Part shown: positions 34,546-45,700 of the stretch, in pieces
Layout: each line of letters begins with the position of its first letter
Position numbering within the stretch: the first letter of the stretch is position 1
NCBI GenBank assembly: GCA_965649825.1
Contig: OZ287701.1
Location: 1-64,000, forward strand
Direction: 5' to 3'
DNA: 64,000 bases
Source: Penicillus capitatus
Lineage: Eukaryota; Chlorophyta
Made by a program: the position numbers and the translations under genes
The notes under the pieces: generated by a model
Database searches by the model: none
Told to the model about the DNA's origin: nothing
What the model saw: only the letters and a program-made list of their open reading frames with translations

Positions 34546-35995
34546 TCATTCAATCACGTCTGGAAAGATAAGTTTTCGGCAATTGTTGGGCACGGCCTCC
34601 ACAGGACAGTAAGGACACTTGAAGGGACGATTCTTCTGTTTTGCGATCTTCGTAATGGAGTGCTCACACAGAACGTGTCCGCATGACATGAGCATGGGAG
34701 GATTTTCGCAAGAACTCTGGTCTTTTGATACGGGACAGGCAAAGATGGAATGAAACTGAAACTCTCTGCCCAGTTCGACCTCCAGCGGCAGCTGGGAGCA
34801 TTGTTTGATATCGTGTCCACTGCTTTCCATGACATGGGCAAGACGCAGCAATTCCGGCAGAACAACCGATCCTGCAGCCGTCGTCACCAGCAGAGGACTG
34901 TGATGTGCCTACATCCCTCAAAACACCCGTCGCATTTGATGCGGATGAAAGAGTGATATGTGTGACCTGACCGACCAAGTTGCATGCTTGTTTGACAAAA
35001 TCGGTTGCCACTTCTTCCCATTGTTCATCGTAGGTGTCCTTGTAAGGTGACTTGCCACTCGCATGCTTGGCATAGATCAGATGGCCTGCCAAGCGCTGAA
35101 TCTCTGGCATGTGATCTTTGGTAAAGTGCGAAAAATGTGTCTTGCAATAATGCAGAGCCTCTCCCTGTCCTTTCGACTTGAGAGTGTGCAGGAATGCAAG
35201 GCGATGCAGTTGAAACTCAAAACGCGATGGGCTGCCGTCCTTTGAAATCTTGTCTCGATGCTCTTCCGCCCACTTCAGTGCAGGTCCCAAGTTACGCGCC
35301 CGAATCTGGACCATTCATTGTGTGTTCCCAAAGAACGACGCATCAAAAATGGTGAGCACTTCTTTGAGGATAGACTGCAATCGTTCGTAGCTCCTTTTGA
35401 TTTCTAAGGGCTCTGGAATGCCGGCTTCTCTGGCATAGATCTCGCCGACTTCAAACTGTCCTTCCTTGAACAAATGCTCCACAATCACCTAAAGTACTGT
35501 CATCCCGCACACCATTCTCACTCAGATTCACCTATCACCTGTTTCAACGACATCGGGTCAAAGCTCAGTTCACGAGTCGAAAGGCTAATGTCTGGGAGGA
35601 AGTAATTGTCGACAACCTGTGTTGGCAGACCACACGTGTGAGCAACATGGCGGCCATGGGGGCTGTTCTGGATAAACTTTGCCGAGTTTTGAGATGGCAG
35701 CATGTAAATCCCTCGTGTCTTTGTTCATACTCTTGAGCCACTCTTCGCTTTCTATCGCTGTTTGCAATTGCTCCAGTTCGCGTTTTGCGGCTTCGACATC
35801 TCGGCCGTCTCCGCGTTGCATGCGCTGTTGGGCTTCGCTCACCAGAACAATCAGCGATTGGAGAGACGCCGCTGTATTCTCGGCGCAAATGCGCTGCTTC
35901 TTTACGATACGCGTGGCGTCCTCGTGCGCTGCTTGAATCTCGCCATTCATTGCGGAAAACCGACCAATGATGCGTTTGTTTCCAATAAATGCCAT
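34546..35995 (-). CDS. RMND5/GID2-type RING subunit of the CTLH E3 ligase
   Basis: A multi-exon gene from ATG 35995. An N-terminal coiled coil (MAFIGNKRIIGRFSAMNGE, AKRELEQLQTAIESEEWLKS) is followed by a LisH-like segment (VIVEHLFKEGQFEVGEIYA), a CTLH/CRA region (ALKWAEEHRDKISKDGS, FEFQLHRLAFLHTLKSKG, EALHYCKTHFSHFTKDHMPE) and the degenerate RING-Gid finger at the end (FACPVSKDQSSCENPPMLMS, CGHVLCEHSITKIAK, FKCPYCPVE). This is the exact layout of RMND5A/B and yeast Gid2, the catalytic RING of the GID/CTLH ubiquitin ligase that degrades metabolic enzymes and other targets. The stop follows KLIFPDVIE. Five or more exons are needed; junctions around 35310-35520 and near 34900 were inferred from frame changes. 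Confidence 0.88.
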
Positions 35996-37620
35996 TCAAC
36001 AAACGGCAGGACAGCTCTTTGTAGCAGTGTTCTGCGAATGTCGCTTCAAATGCCGACAGAGAAACCCGCAGTAATGCGATGACGAAGCATTGCATGTGAT
36101 GACGACCACGATGACGAGGATCGCTGAAAAGTCAACGCAACGGATGGCTCTCAATGCAAGTCGGATGTGTCATTGATCTTGAACACCCCCGCTATGTCCA
36201 CGATTCGCTATCTCAGAAGCACGCTGCGACGTATGCTCTCATGGTGCGTGAACTCGAATCGCCGTCCCGCGACAAGAGAGACGAAATGCAAAAGGTTCCG
36301 GGCACGCGAACAACCCAGACGGGCATCTCTTATGTTTTCGTTCCATTTCTTACATCATTCCACGACACACATTTGTCTGAGGACTGCGAGTTGTCATGTC
36401 TTTTTGTGACGGTCGCCCATTTTGCCGTAAGGTATTTTTGAGCTTTCCCATCTCCTTGAGTTTAAGGGCTGTGGGACTACTCTACTTTATGTATCTGTTT
36501 GTCTGAGTATTCGGCAACGCTGTTCAACCTGAAATGCGTCCAATCCGAAGCGCTTTGCATTCCACTCTTCTATTCCTACGATCTACTGTCAGAACTTGAT
36601 GTTCGGTTCGTTCACGCTTTGTAAGAGGGATCGAGGAGATCATTCTCAAGATCCCTGATCCCTTTCCTGTTTTTCATTGAAGTCGTAAAAACGATCTTAC
36701 CACGTTTCTTTTTAGATTCGACCATTGCTTTCGGTCAACCATCGAAATTCTCCACTTTTATAACTTGACATTTCCCAGCTAGCTGTACGATATCAGAAGA
36801 GTTGACGGTGCCACGCTCTGCTTGAGTACAGCTTTTGAACATCTTTTCGCATTTAGAAGCTCTGTGCTCGTCGTTTAAGCCCTGAACATTCTGCTCTTTG
36901 AGGTCAACGAGGTACTTCGCAAGACAACAGCGCGTTTCGCAGCTTCTTCGTTTGGCGCCACTGCGTCGTGAACTCATGTGTCGTCTTCGATGGATCTTCG
37001 GCCACGTATTTCTCGTCACTGCCGTCCTGTCAAAGTCCCAACAATTGGGAAAATCCCATCGGCGATGCTATGGCTGCAAGTAGGGAGCAGTGAAGAAGGG
37101 GATCGCACGACAACATTCATCTCTGTTTTATCTTTAACTAAACGGACTGTATACGAGCTATAACTGCTAAAGAAAGAAAAATCGTCGGCGCGACTAAGAA
37201 TGGGCAACACTAAAAGGACAAGGGCGTAACGGATCGCGTCCTTCTGACGTCAAGAAAACTGCCAATCGCGCTCCGAGGTGCAAGAAACGAGTTTTCCGCT
37301 GCGACATAGAAAACTAGGTGGGCAGGCGCCCAGGTACCTATGTACACAAACGATCGAAGAAAGCCGTTCGTTTGAACAGCGATCGTTTCTGTAACGTTCT
37401 ATTCTCCCGTTGTTACATCGTTGTCTCTTTTGCCTCCATCCATGTCGACCACATTTCGTAGCGTTTGTACACGAGATAAGTCCATACAAAAACAGCGAAA
37501 ACGAAGTGAGATAATGATCGTTGAAGGGTCACAGCTATGCACATGGATGACAAAGGAGAGAGCAAACGTGTGTCCAAAAGTCACAGCGTGCAGTTTTGCA
37601 ACGAATGTTTAACGAGAGTC
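35996..37620. other. Gene-poor region
   Basis: About 1.6 kb without a gene I can support. Short ORFs exist (plus-strand 36154-36441, minus-strand 36735-37019), but neither shows a recognisable domain, signal peptide or believable splice partner. The stretch should include the RMND5 promoter and the 3' side of the PAN gene. Confidence 0.4.
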
Positions 37621-38106
37621 TCAAATCGCCGCCGCAACCGAACGGCAAGTCTCGCAAGTTTGAGAGCCTCCTTGCGCATAGAGCCAACATGTTTTTGATT
37701 CAATAGAGAACTGCATGCTTCTGCATTTCGTCAGGCTTTGACATATGGCGCAGCAGAGACTGGGTGTCAAGCGCATGGACGAGCGTAGATAGAAGGCAGA
37801 CCCCGGAACAGTTCCGCGTTCGAATACTCGGTTGCAGCTCGCAGGAACGTCTTCCGGGCCGAACTCTTCCCTTTCAATTTTGTCCACAATATCATTCGCC
37901 TTCTGACTCGCTCTGCGACTGTTCTTTGCAAGTAGCGAACGGCTTTCGAAACTATTCGCTTCTGAAAGCCATGCGTCATCTAGGGAACAGTTTCACTTAG
38001 GTATACGTAAACGGAACCGCGGTGCACCTGTCAGCGTCTTTGCCTCGGCTAACAAGCACAGAGAACAACAGACTACGGCGACAAAGAGCTCCAAAGGACA
38101 TCGCAT
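37621..38106 (-). CDS. Secreted single PAN/Apple-domain protein
   Basis: Two exons (38106-38028 and 37979-37621) joined by a 48-nt intron give 145 residues in frame. Exon 1 is a clean signal peptide (MRCPLELFVAVVCCSLCLLA, cleavage likely after AEA). A basic/polar spacer follows (SLLAKNSRRASQKANDIVDK), then a PAN/Apple-type cysteine module: SCNRVFERG, SLCCAICQSLTKCRSMQF, TCWLYAQGG and TCETCRS. PAN modules bind carbohydrate or protein ligands and are common in secreted or surface adhesins of protists. No membrane anchor follows, so the protein is probably soluble in the secretory pathway or outside the cell. The start is firm because the signal peptide begins at the ATG. A divergent plus-strand gene starts only 24 bp upstream. 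Confidence 0.8.
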
Positions 38107-38130
38107 TTTATGAACTGTTTCTGTCTGTCT

Positions 38131-38753
38131 ATGTCAACAAGAAGCAGCAGATATCGCGTGCCGCAGAGGACGACCGAGCTGCCTAAGCGATTACGTTACG
38201 AAATTCAGAATGGACCTGAGATATTCACGTGCAGAGTGCTAACCGGTCGGTAAAGCGTTACCGTCCATTGCTCGACAGTTGCCGAGAGCGTACGGAGATT
38301 CCATAAACAGATTTCTGCTTTTATTCCGTACGGCTGTCTGCTGTGGGCTGACTCATTTGATGTGACACTTACTTCCGAATTCGCCGCGTTTCGAGTAACG
38401 TTGCGGGGCGTTGAATGCAGCACTGGCCAGCAAAAAATAGTCGCACATCTGCTCAGCCTCATCGGTCGCGACGTTGCCCAAATCACAAGTCCTTGCGCAA
38501 GTGGACGCAAGTGGCGCGCAATGGAAAAACACTGACGCATGTGTTGCGAGATCCTCAAACGAAAGAGGTGCTACCCCTCCACAAGCAGAAAACTCTGTTT
38601 GCCGAGGTCTATGAGAAGAAAACTAAGGATACGACAGATCTGAAAGATCTTATGACGGTCACGTGTTGCCAAGAAGACAAAGCTGCGGACGATGTCAGCG
38701 TCTTATGCATACGTGTGGATGAAAATGTCACATCGGACGATGGGACTGAGTGA
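38131..38753 (+). CDS. Hypothetical protein, three exons
   Basis: Exons 38131-38235, 38311-38394 and 38457-38753 are separated by 75- and 62-nt GT-AG introns, each joined in phase 0, giving 161 residues. The N-terminus is basic (MSTRSSRYRVPQRTTELPKR), the middle has LLWADSFDVTLTSEFAAFR, and the C-terminal exon is charged (HVLRDPQTKEVLPLHKQKTL) with two cysteines. No family recognised. The motif DSFDVTLTSEF resembles DSPDVTFKSTPRSEK in the next plus-strand ORF, suggesting a diverged tandem pair. The gene model rests only on splice-phase consistency. Confidence 0.45.
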
Positions 38754-38878
38754 CTTTCAACTGTTGCGTCAGACCCGTACATTAGATGCGTCTGACGCAA
38801 TGTAAGTTTGACATTACTTCGCGCGATTCGTCTGTCTCGTTTCCGTAGCGTCGAGCTCTGCGTCTTGGTCGGCCCACC

Positions 38879-39400
38879 ATGACATGTGCCCACAACAAGG
38901 ATGATGCGACAGGACGAGATAGACTGGATGGTCCAACTCGGAAACTTCCGCTTCTGTTTGACAGGGTAGGAGTACGGCGAAAAGCGACGTTAAAATTGAG
39001 GACACGGTTCGTTATCGACGGAGTCGTATTCCTCAGATGTGCCATGCGCCTAGGATCGCAATCGTTAGGCCCGGGTTTACAAATCAGTCGTTCAAGCGAC
39101 CAAAAGAGTGATTGCTACTTCCGGGTGGGCGATGCAATCCATCTGTCAGCGCAACTCGCAGCTCACGGTCCATGTTTAGACACTAATCACGACGACGCGA
39201 ACTTCCGCTTCGCTTTTGCGGTGCAGCATGACTCACCTGATGTGACATTTAAAAGTACGCCGCGTTCCGAGAAACTTAACGAGACGCTAGTGGAGACCCC
39301 TTACAGGAATGGCCCCGAACAGAAACTTCGAAGTTTGTATCTCGAGGAAGAAAGAAAAGACGTCCAAAACAACACGGTCATTCATGTGTGCACGTCGTAA
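38879..39400 (+). CDS. Hypothetical protein, possible paralogue of the preceding gene
   Basis: A single open frame of 173 codons from ATG 38879. It includes FVIDGVVFLRCAMRLGSQSL, GDAIHLSAQLAAHGPCLDTN, FRFAFAVQHDSPDVTFKST and an acidic/basic C-terminus. I recognise no domain and no signal peptide. Its similarity to the upstream hypothetical is local, around DSxDVT. An antisense ORF also exists over part of the region, so coding status is uncertain. The tRNA gene begins 80 bp downstream on the other strand. Confidence 0.35.
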   Translation: MTCAHNKDDATGRDRLDGPTRKLPLLFDRVGVRRKATLKLRTRFVIDGVVFLRCAMRLGSQSLGPGLQISRSSDQKSDCYFRVGDAIHLSAQLAAHGPCLDTNHDDANFRFAFAVQHDSPDVTFKSTPRSEKLNETLVETPYRNGPEQKLRSLYLEEERKDVQNNTVIHVCTS

Positions 39401-39480
39401 GAGGTTTTCGATATCGATTGTATTTTGAAAAAGACGCACTGCAAGAGAACTGCGATGAAACATTGTTCTGTATCCAAAAC

Positions 39481-39551
39481 GCCGCTGCCGGGAATCGAAC
39501 CCGGGTCACCTGCGTGACAGGCAGGTATACTAACCGCTATACTACAGCGAC
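39481..39551 (-). tRNA. tRNA-Asp (GTC)
   Basis: Reading the minus strand from 39551, a 7-bp acceptor stem (GTCGCTG with CAGCGGC, one T-G pair), a D arm containing the A box TAGTATAGCGGTTAGTA, an anticodon stem CCTGC/GCAGG around loop CTGTCAC with anticodon GTC, and a T arm with GGTTCGAATCC (B box) fold into a standard 71-nt cloverleaf with no intron. A TTTT run immediately after the 3' end is a proper RNA polymerase III terminator. CCA is not encoded, as expected for a eukaryotic nuclear tRNA. Confidence 0.97.
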
Positions 39552-39659
39552 AGTTGATATGGAGAGGCTGAGAGCGTATGCCTTTCTACCGTTTGGTCAG
39601 GAGCCGATTGCTGCATTGAATCCTAACTCTGAGCTGGCTATGAATGCTGTCGTGTAGCG

Positions 39660-40107
39660 AAAACACATAACGAAGAACTGAAAAGCTCAAAGCAATCCCG
39701 ATTCTTGTTTGATCCCAGCAGAGCCACATCAACGATGCAAGCACAGCACGAGAATGCTACAGCGGTTCAAGAGAAATCACTGTTAGATGTGCATCGATGC
39801 CTCACCTTCGCCTAGGGACAGACTCTATGCGAATGCGCATTCCTTGATGAATTCAGTAAAGAACGAGGCAGCATGGACCATCTAAAGAAATCTGCATGGT
39901 ATGCTTGTAATTAAGGATGATAGAAACATTGCATCAGGAAACCAGAGAAATGACAAATTCCAGCCACCGCTCGCAATCAGAGAAACAAAGATAACTTAAA
40001 AGCGTGCTTAGTGCATTGCATGACTCAATGTCGAAGCATAAATGCGTTTCGCATGCTATGTCACTGCGTGCTCGGTGGATTTGAAAACATCGACACGCGA
40101 ATGGATC
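39660..40107. other. No supported gene
   Basis: This 450-bp stretch between the tRNA region and the next minus-strand gene has no open frame of note. I see no repeats or RNA folds in it by eye. Confidence 0.4.
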
Positions 40108-41299
40108 TCATCGGAAGCAAGAACAGCAAGAGATGTGCACAGTACGAGAAAAAACGTCCTCCTTGAACAAACACTGTCTTCTTTTGAAAATGTGGCCAGC
40201 TAGACATTTCTCTGTGACTCTATACGAATTCGATCCCATTGACGATCTAGAACACTCTCCAATTAGACTGGGCGAGATCTCGATCGTGTAGACCTCTCTG
40301 AACTCTGCATCACTGACGCGAGCACATCTAGCTATAAAATGAAAAACGGGCAGCAGTTTTGTTGAGGACATGCTGCGACCGCATGATCTCGCAAATTCCT
40401 CTGTTCCATGAACGACCTTGTCAAGAAACCCTTTTTGCAATGTCCCTCCGTTTTCCAGCAGATCTTTCGTCTGTCATCCGAATCGCAGCACGCTTCGCAC
40501 AAAATCCGTATCATGTATATTTTTACCTTCTTCACGATAAAGAAGAGGTCGGGATCTGCTCGTCCAATGTGTTGGACGAGATGGCAGAGGTTCGTGTAGA
40601 AATGCACAGCGGCTGGGATGTCGGATGCCTTGAAGTCGGTGGCCTTGAAGCTTTTGTTCATCCTCTTTGATCGGAATCTGTTCTGTGAGCGAACCGTCTT
40701 GGTCCAAACATCGATCGGCAACGCATCTGCAATGGCCTCGATCACACCCGTCAAAGACGTGTGGCTTTGCCTGAATAGATCGGGGCCGATTTCACCAATT
40801 TTCCCGACTCCATTTGTTCGAGGATCAATTGAAGGCAGAACGATTTAAGCAGAAAAGATGATTGGACGCGGTGGAGACTGCCTTGACGATCCTGTAGCGA
40901 TTTCTGCAGTTTCGCAGCCGCTTTTTGATGAATCTACTCCCAGACTGGTGAGATCGCCGAAGGCTGAACCGGAAACCCACTTTGTCGTTTTCATTTCTCC
41001 ATGATGATACTCGGGTGTCCGATTCGATTTCGCTATCGATGGTGTCGACGACAGCCCTGTTAAACCACCCCGTCGGTTCTGTTCGCTGTCATTGGATACA
41101 GACCCTCTATGGATGGAACGTTGGGTTTCTCTATCAACGGTCTGTCTAACTGGCGATGCGTTTGTTCCTGTGCAGACAGTGAAGACGGGTGCATTTGATT
41201 TGAACCACCACTTCGATCGTAAATCACGCGGACGTCTTTCCCCCAGTCGTTGATGCGCGTCGTCGAAAAGAACGCGCTGTCGTTCTTCAAGTGTCCCAC
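40108..41299 (-). CDS. Hypothetical multi-exon protein, partly helical
   Basis: A chain of minus-strand exons is supported by protein-like sequence: a polar N-terminal exon from ATG 41299 (MGHLKNDSAFFSTTRINDWG), a helical exon near 40930-40810 (KAAAKLQKSLQDRQGSLHRV, LLKSFCLQLILEQMESGK), an exon with VIEAIADALPIDVWTKTVRS and FKASDIPAAVHFYTNLCHLV, and after an intron of about 60 nt a last part with GGTLQKGFLDKVVHGTEEFA. The wording around PAAVHFYTNLCHLVQHI looks conserved, but I cannot assign a family. No signal peptide or membrane segment. The 3' end (stop at 40108) may overshoot if a further intron exists. Confidence 0.5.
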
Positions 41300-41366
41300 T
41301 CTAGACGCGACTCAAAGCCGCAAGATTGGTACGACGATATCTCACTCGGACGTCGAGCAGTCGAAC

Positions 41367-42000
41367 TCAACCTTGCGATCGAACAGAGCACGTTGTCTGC
41401 GCGTCATGGACGACATCAACGCATCCTAAAGATAAGAAAAGAGTGGCGATGGTGGAAAGGAGAGCATGTATCTCTGCTCGACTCTGTTTAGACGAGAAAT
41501 ACTTGTGGAAAGCGCGAGATCGTCGCCCGGGAACGTGGTCGTGGTGATGTCGATGGCCGTGAACACGCATTAAGTCTTCGGGAAGGAGACAGCCCAGTCT
41601 CTCTCGATGAGATTGCCCGCTCTGGTTTCCTCTCTCCATGAGGATCATTGCGAGACGCGTCACAACGAGCTGCGCCATACCGAGGCGGTGCTGTTCTCGG
41701 TGGTCTACGAAAGGATGCTTCTACCTGAAGGCGGATCTCGCAATGGAACGCCGACAAGAAAGCAGGCACTTCATTGAATCGGCCACTGCACTTGTGTGGG
41801 GTGCATCGAGATGTCCAGACATCTCTCTCTTGCTTCCCGAGATCATCTCTGGCAGCTTGCAGAGGTTCCCACACGCGAGACCATGTCTCGTCTGTTGAAC
41901 TGCACATTTTTGGTCAAGGCCAAAAGGCAGTTCGTGCACCTTCGATGTCTTTGAAAGTGCGGAAGTTGTTCTCGTCTCCATGCCTTGCGACACCCGTTGT
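41367..42000 (-). CDS. Hypothetical protein, two exons likely
   Basis: Minus-strand exon-like sequence contains FRTFKDIEGARTAFWPWPK and KQERDVWTSRCTPHKCSGRF, then a candidate 34-nt GTAGAA...ACAG intron near 41735-41700. It continues with MAQLVVTRLAMILMERGNQ and a His/Arg-rich stretch (VHGHRHHHDHVPGRRSRAFH). The CxxxxC pair and aromatic cluster look protein-like, but no family is recognised and the start is not defined. It could also be part of a longer gene extending beyond 42000. Confidence 0.3.
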
Positions 42001-42700
42001 CGCCTACTGTCTAGGAAACCTTGTGCAGCAGGTGAATGGATGCTGAACTTGTCGAAAGGAATCGCGTAGCCGGCCGCGATATCTTATCGATTTGCTTCTG
42101 TATTGTCGCTGCAGCGAGCGCGCTGCAATATTTGCCATGTTTCCGTTGTCTTTACGTAATGTTCGAGTTTCCATTTTCAGTTGTTGGAGGAAACGGTCAC
42201 GACGTCTCCAGGAATCTTATCGACACGCATGCTTTGTTTTTGCCGTCCATGTTGCCTCGTTGTGCACGAGGAACGCCAAACGTCAGTCAGCACTTGGATA
42301 GATAGCTCCCCTTGAAGAGGATTCAGTTATCCGCTTATCCAATCGCAATTCGACCGTTGTAGTGCTACGACGAAGCAAACCGTAGAAATCGCATCGATTA
42401 AATACTTAAGCAATTTCCTAAGATTCTCCCTCTATTTGCGGCAGCTAGCTGTAAGGAGCGTGGTGGTTTATCAGGAAGGTGAAAACGTGTACGCCTTTCT
42501 ATTGCCGAGAACTGCACATTTCAAAGTGGAGCGGCGTTGGGCGACATTTCTCATCGAGGGCATGCATCAACCGAAGGGCGCACTCCGAAGGCGGTATTCG
42601 AAGACGCCCAGCATGAATCTGGACGTCAGACAGAGGGTTGCATCCGTAAGAACGCGTTCTGTTTGTGTGTATCCATCGGGGAGAAATGCCACTAGATATG
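42001..42700. other. No supported gene; probable 5' region of the VHS-kinesin gene
   Basis: Short ORFs occur on both strands, but none has recognisable features. The first coding exon of the downstream VHS-kinesin gene must lie here, because its VHS exon is entered through a splice acceptor and has no in-frame ATG. A candidate donor (GTAAGA at 42650) with acceptor at 42712 or nearby keeps the frame. Confidence 0.35.
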
Positions 42701-42712
42701 TGCTCCACGTCC

Positions 42713-45700
42713 AGCGTCCTTTCACGAGTGTTTGGAAGCGGCACTGAGTAGACCGGGTGAAATACAATGGGGAGGCGTACAAGATATGGTCCAAGTGCTC
42801 GTACAGGAGCTCATTTCTCCGCATGAAGCACTCAAGACTCTGAAACCCTACCTTCGCAGCAACATGCCAGCCGTTGTCCTGAAGATACTGACTGTTGGGG
42901 CATATCATGTCCAACACGTCGTGAAATGCTGTGCTGTGCTGCATAGATCGTGGATGCCCTTATTTTCAACTGCGGGGAGCGGATATACGAAGCAATGTTG
43001 TTGGACAAGTGGAATTCGCGAATTGCTCGATTAACTTCGCATGCAGATAATAAAGTTAAGCACGCAGCGTTGCAGCTTATTTCAAATTATGCTCAATCAT
43101 ATAAGTGGGTGTCATTCCCTATCGCCTTCTGTTGATCACCCTGAGCTTCTGTGCAGTGGGACTTCTTTTGGAGATGTATTTGCAGAGATCGCAGTTTCAT
43201 TAACCACGAAGGGTTTCATACTTCCAGTGGCCGCCCCTGCCAGTATAAACTTCAAAAAGAAGTCCATTGATTCGGCCAATGTTGATGAGGTTTTTACAAA
43301 AGGCATCGATTTTCTTCAGTTTCCGTATCCAGATTCATCCACATCCGAAAGCACTAATACAGACGAAGAACAGTTTCCTGAACCTGATGACATCTCGCTT
43401 ACGGTACAGCGCCTTTCGTTTGCCATGCGATCCGACTCTTTCTGACGGGTGCTTGCATGTGTGCTATGGTAGATCCAGAAAATAGACGATGACGTTTCCA
43501 AGTTGATGGACGCCATATCTCAATGTCACCATATCACCAAGACGTTCAAAGTGGGGGGATGTACACGCAAAGAGATACTAGATAGGCTGAACATGGCCTG
43601 GGTGGTAGCAGAAAAGTGTCACGTATGGTCGGAAAACATGCAGGTACATCTTAGCTCGTGTTGGTTGGATGGAAACTACGGTTACCATAGGCCTTTCTGA
43701 CGAAGGATTTGAGTCATGATGACCTTACGGCACTTTTGAGGACGAACGACAAGCTCCAAGAGGGTTTGCGTTCATGGGAAGGGCTCGTATCGATGGATAT
43801 CGTCAACAGCGGACACTCAGACAACGACAGCCATTCTTCGACGGACGGAACAAAGTGGGGCCTCAAAGCGCGACACGTTGCCGATTCCGCCATCGACCAA
43901 GACCAATCACCAACCGACGAAGTGGAGAGATTGAAGGTTGAAAACGAGGGATTGCGACAATCCCTGTCAGATTTGGAGGCGGCGCAGCAAAGAGAGATGC
44001 TCAAAACCGACGCAGACTACCGTAGCTCCTTGAAAGACGTCAAAAGCAAAGCGGCGAGTCGCATTAAGGATCTGCTGAGACAGGTAGACAACGGATATCC
44101 CTCTCTCGCCACCCCCACGTCGCGCTTCTTCAGATCGCAGACTACGAGTTGAGAGAGAAGCGATTGAAGCGAGATGCCGAGGATGCCCTTCTCAAACTCA
44201 AAACTGCTGACGAGGCGTTGCTCGATAAGGATCAAGAGACGGACCGACTTGAAGGTGCACTCGAATGTCCAAGCTCCCGTGTTGACGGACAGGTCTAACG
44301 CGGCTTTAATGCTTGTAGTCGAAGCGGCAGACATTCGAGAAGAACTCGAACGACGGGTAGAAGAGGCGCGACAGTGTCAGCTGGAAATCGAAAGCCAGTT
44401 GCAGGAGAAGACGGCCCAAGCTGCTGACCTTATTGTTCAGCTCACTAGCAAACAAGGTGACGACTTAGTAATGACGACCTGACCGACTAACATCATCGTG
44501 TCTCAGATGAACTCGACGCTGAGAGAGCGAAGGCACGCGCCGACGCTGCGAATTATCTTGCTAAAATCGAGCTGCTCACAAGACAAGTCGAAAAGATGAC
44601 GCGGGAATCTCAGCAGGTTCGTGCGGCATGGCATCTCGCTTGTTGATTGAGAGGCGACATGTGGGTGGCAGCTAAGAATCGAGGAATACGAACAGAAGAT
44701 GGCCAATCTGAAGCTGGAGCTGAAACGCGAAAGCATTCTTCGGAAGAAAGCTTTCAACCACATTCGCGAACTGAAGGGCAATATCCGTGTCATTGCACGC
44801 ATCCGACCCGTCCGGGACGGAACACCCGAGGATGAATTGGCGATTCGGGTGAGTGAGACCCTCATCGACTGAGTGACCGAAACGCGAGATTTGGATGACA
44901 GATGCACGACGACTACACCATCGAACATCTGTCCAAGTTGTCGGCGTCCGTAGGCGCCCCCCGTCGCGATGCCGAAGATGGCGTGAAGCGTTACGAATTT
45001 GATGCGTGCTTTGGACCAAAAGCGACACAGAATGAAGTGTATGCCGAGACGCAGGGCTTGATCCAGTCAGCAATGGACGGATACAATGTCTGCATCTTCT
45101 GCTATGGTCAGACTGGCTCCGGTAAGACGCACACTCTCACAGGCAAGCCTTCCCTTTCATTCTTTGAGCCTTCAGTCGATGTAGCATATGTTTTGTTATT
45201 ATGTGTGTTTGCAGGGTATGAACAGAATCCAGGTATCGTTCCTCTCTTCATGGAAGACGTATTCAATTCAGACAGTAGCGTGCAGCAAACATCCGTCAGT
45301 TGCTACATGTTGGAGCTTTATCAAGTACGTCGCAGCTTCCGTTGAGATGGCTGATCATCACGTACGTGTGTCGGTTACGGTTAGGATGATTTGTTGGACT
45401 TGCTCAGTCCGACTTCAAGAAAGGGCAAGATGAGTATACGAACGGATGCGGAGACGGGTTTGGTGTCAGTCAAAGGAGCAACACAAGTGGACGTTTGTAA
45501 CGCCGCAGAGTTGAAATCAGCATTTGATGCGGGAATCAAGAGAAGAAAGACAGCCACCACTCGCTGCAACATCAGCTCATCAAGATCTCATTTGATTTTC
45601 ACAGTTTTATTGGAGAGAGTGCATGTGATTACCGGGAGTCACACGAAAAGTAAAATCACGTTTGTAGACTTAGCAGGGTCCGAACGGGTAGTAAAGTCTG

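Noticed and set aside
36154-36441. Plus-strand ORF of 95 codons upstream of the RMND5 gene
   Set aside because: No recognisable domain, no signal peptide and no exon continuation; kept as non-coding.
39388-39657. Plus-strand ORF across the tRNA gene
   Set aside because: It reads through the antisense of tRNA-Asp and is explained by the tRNA.
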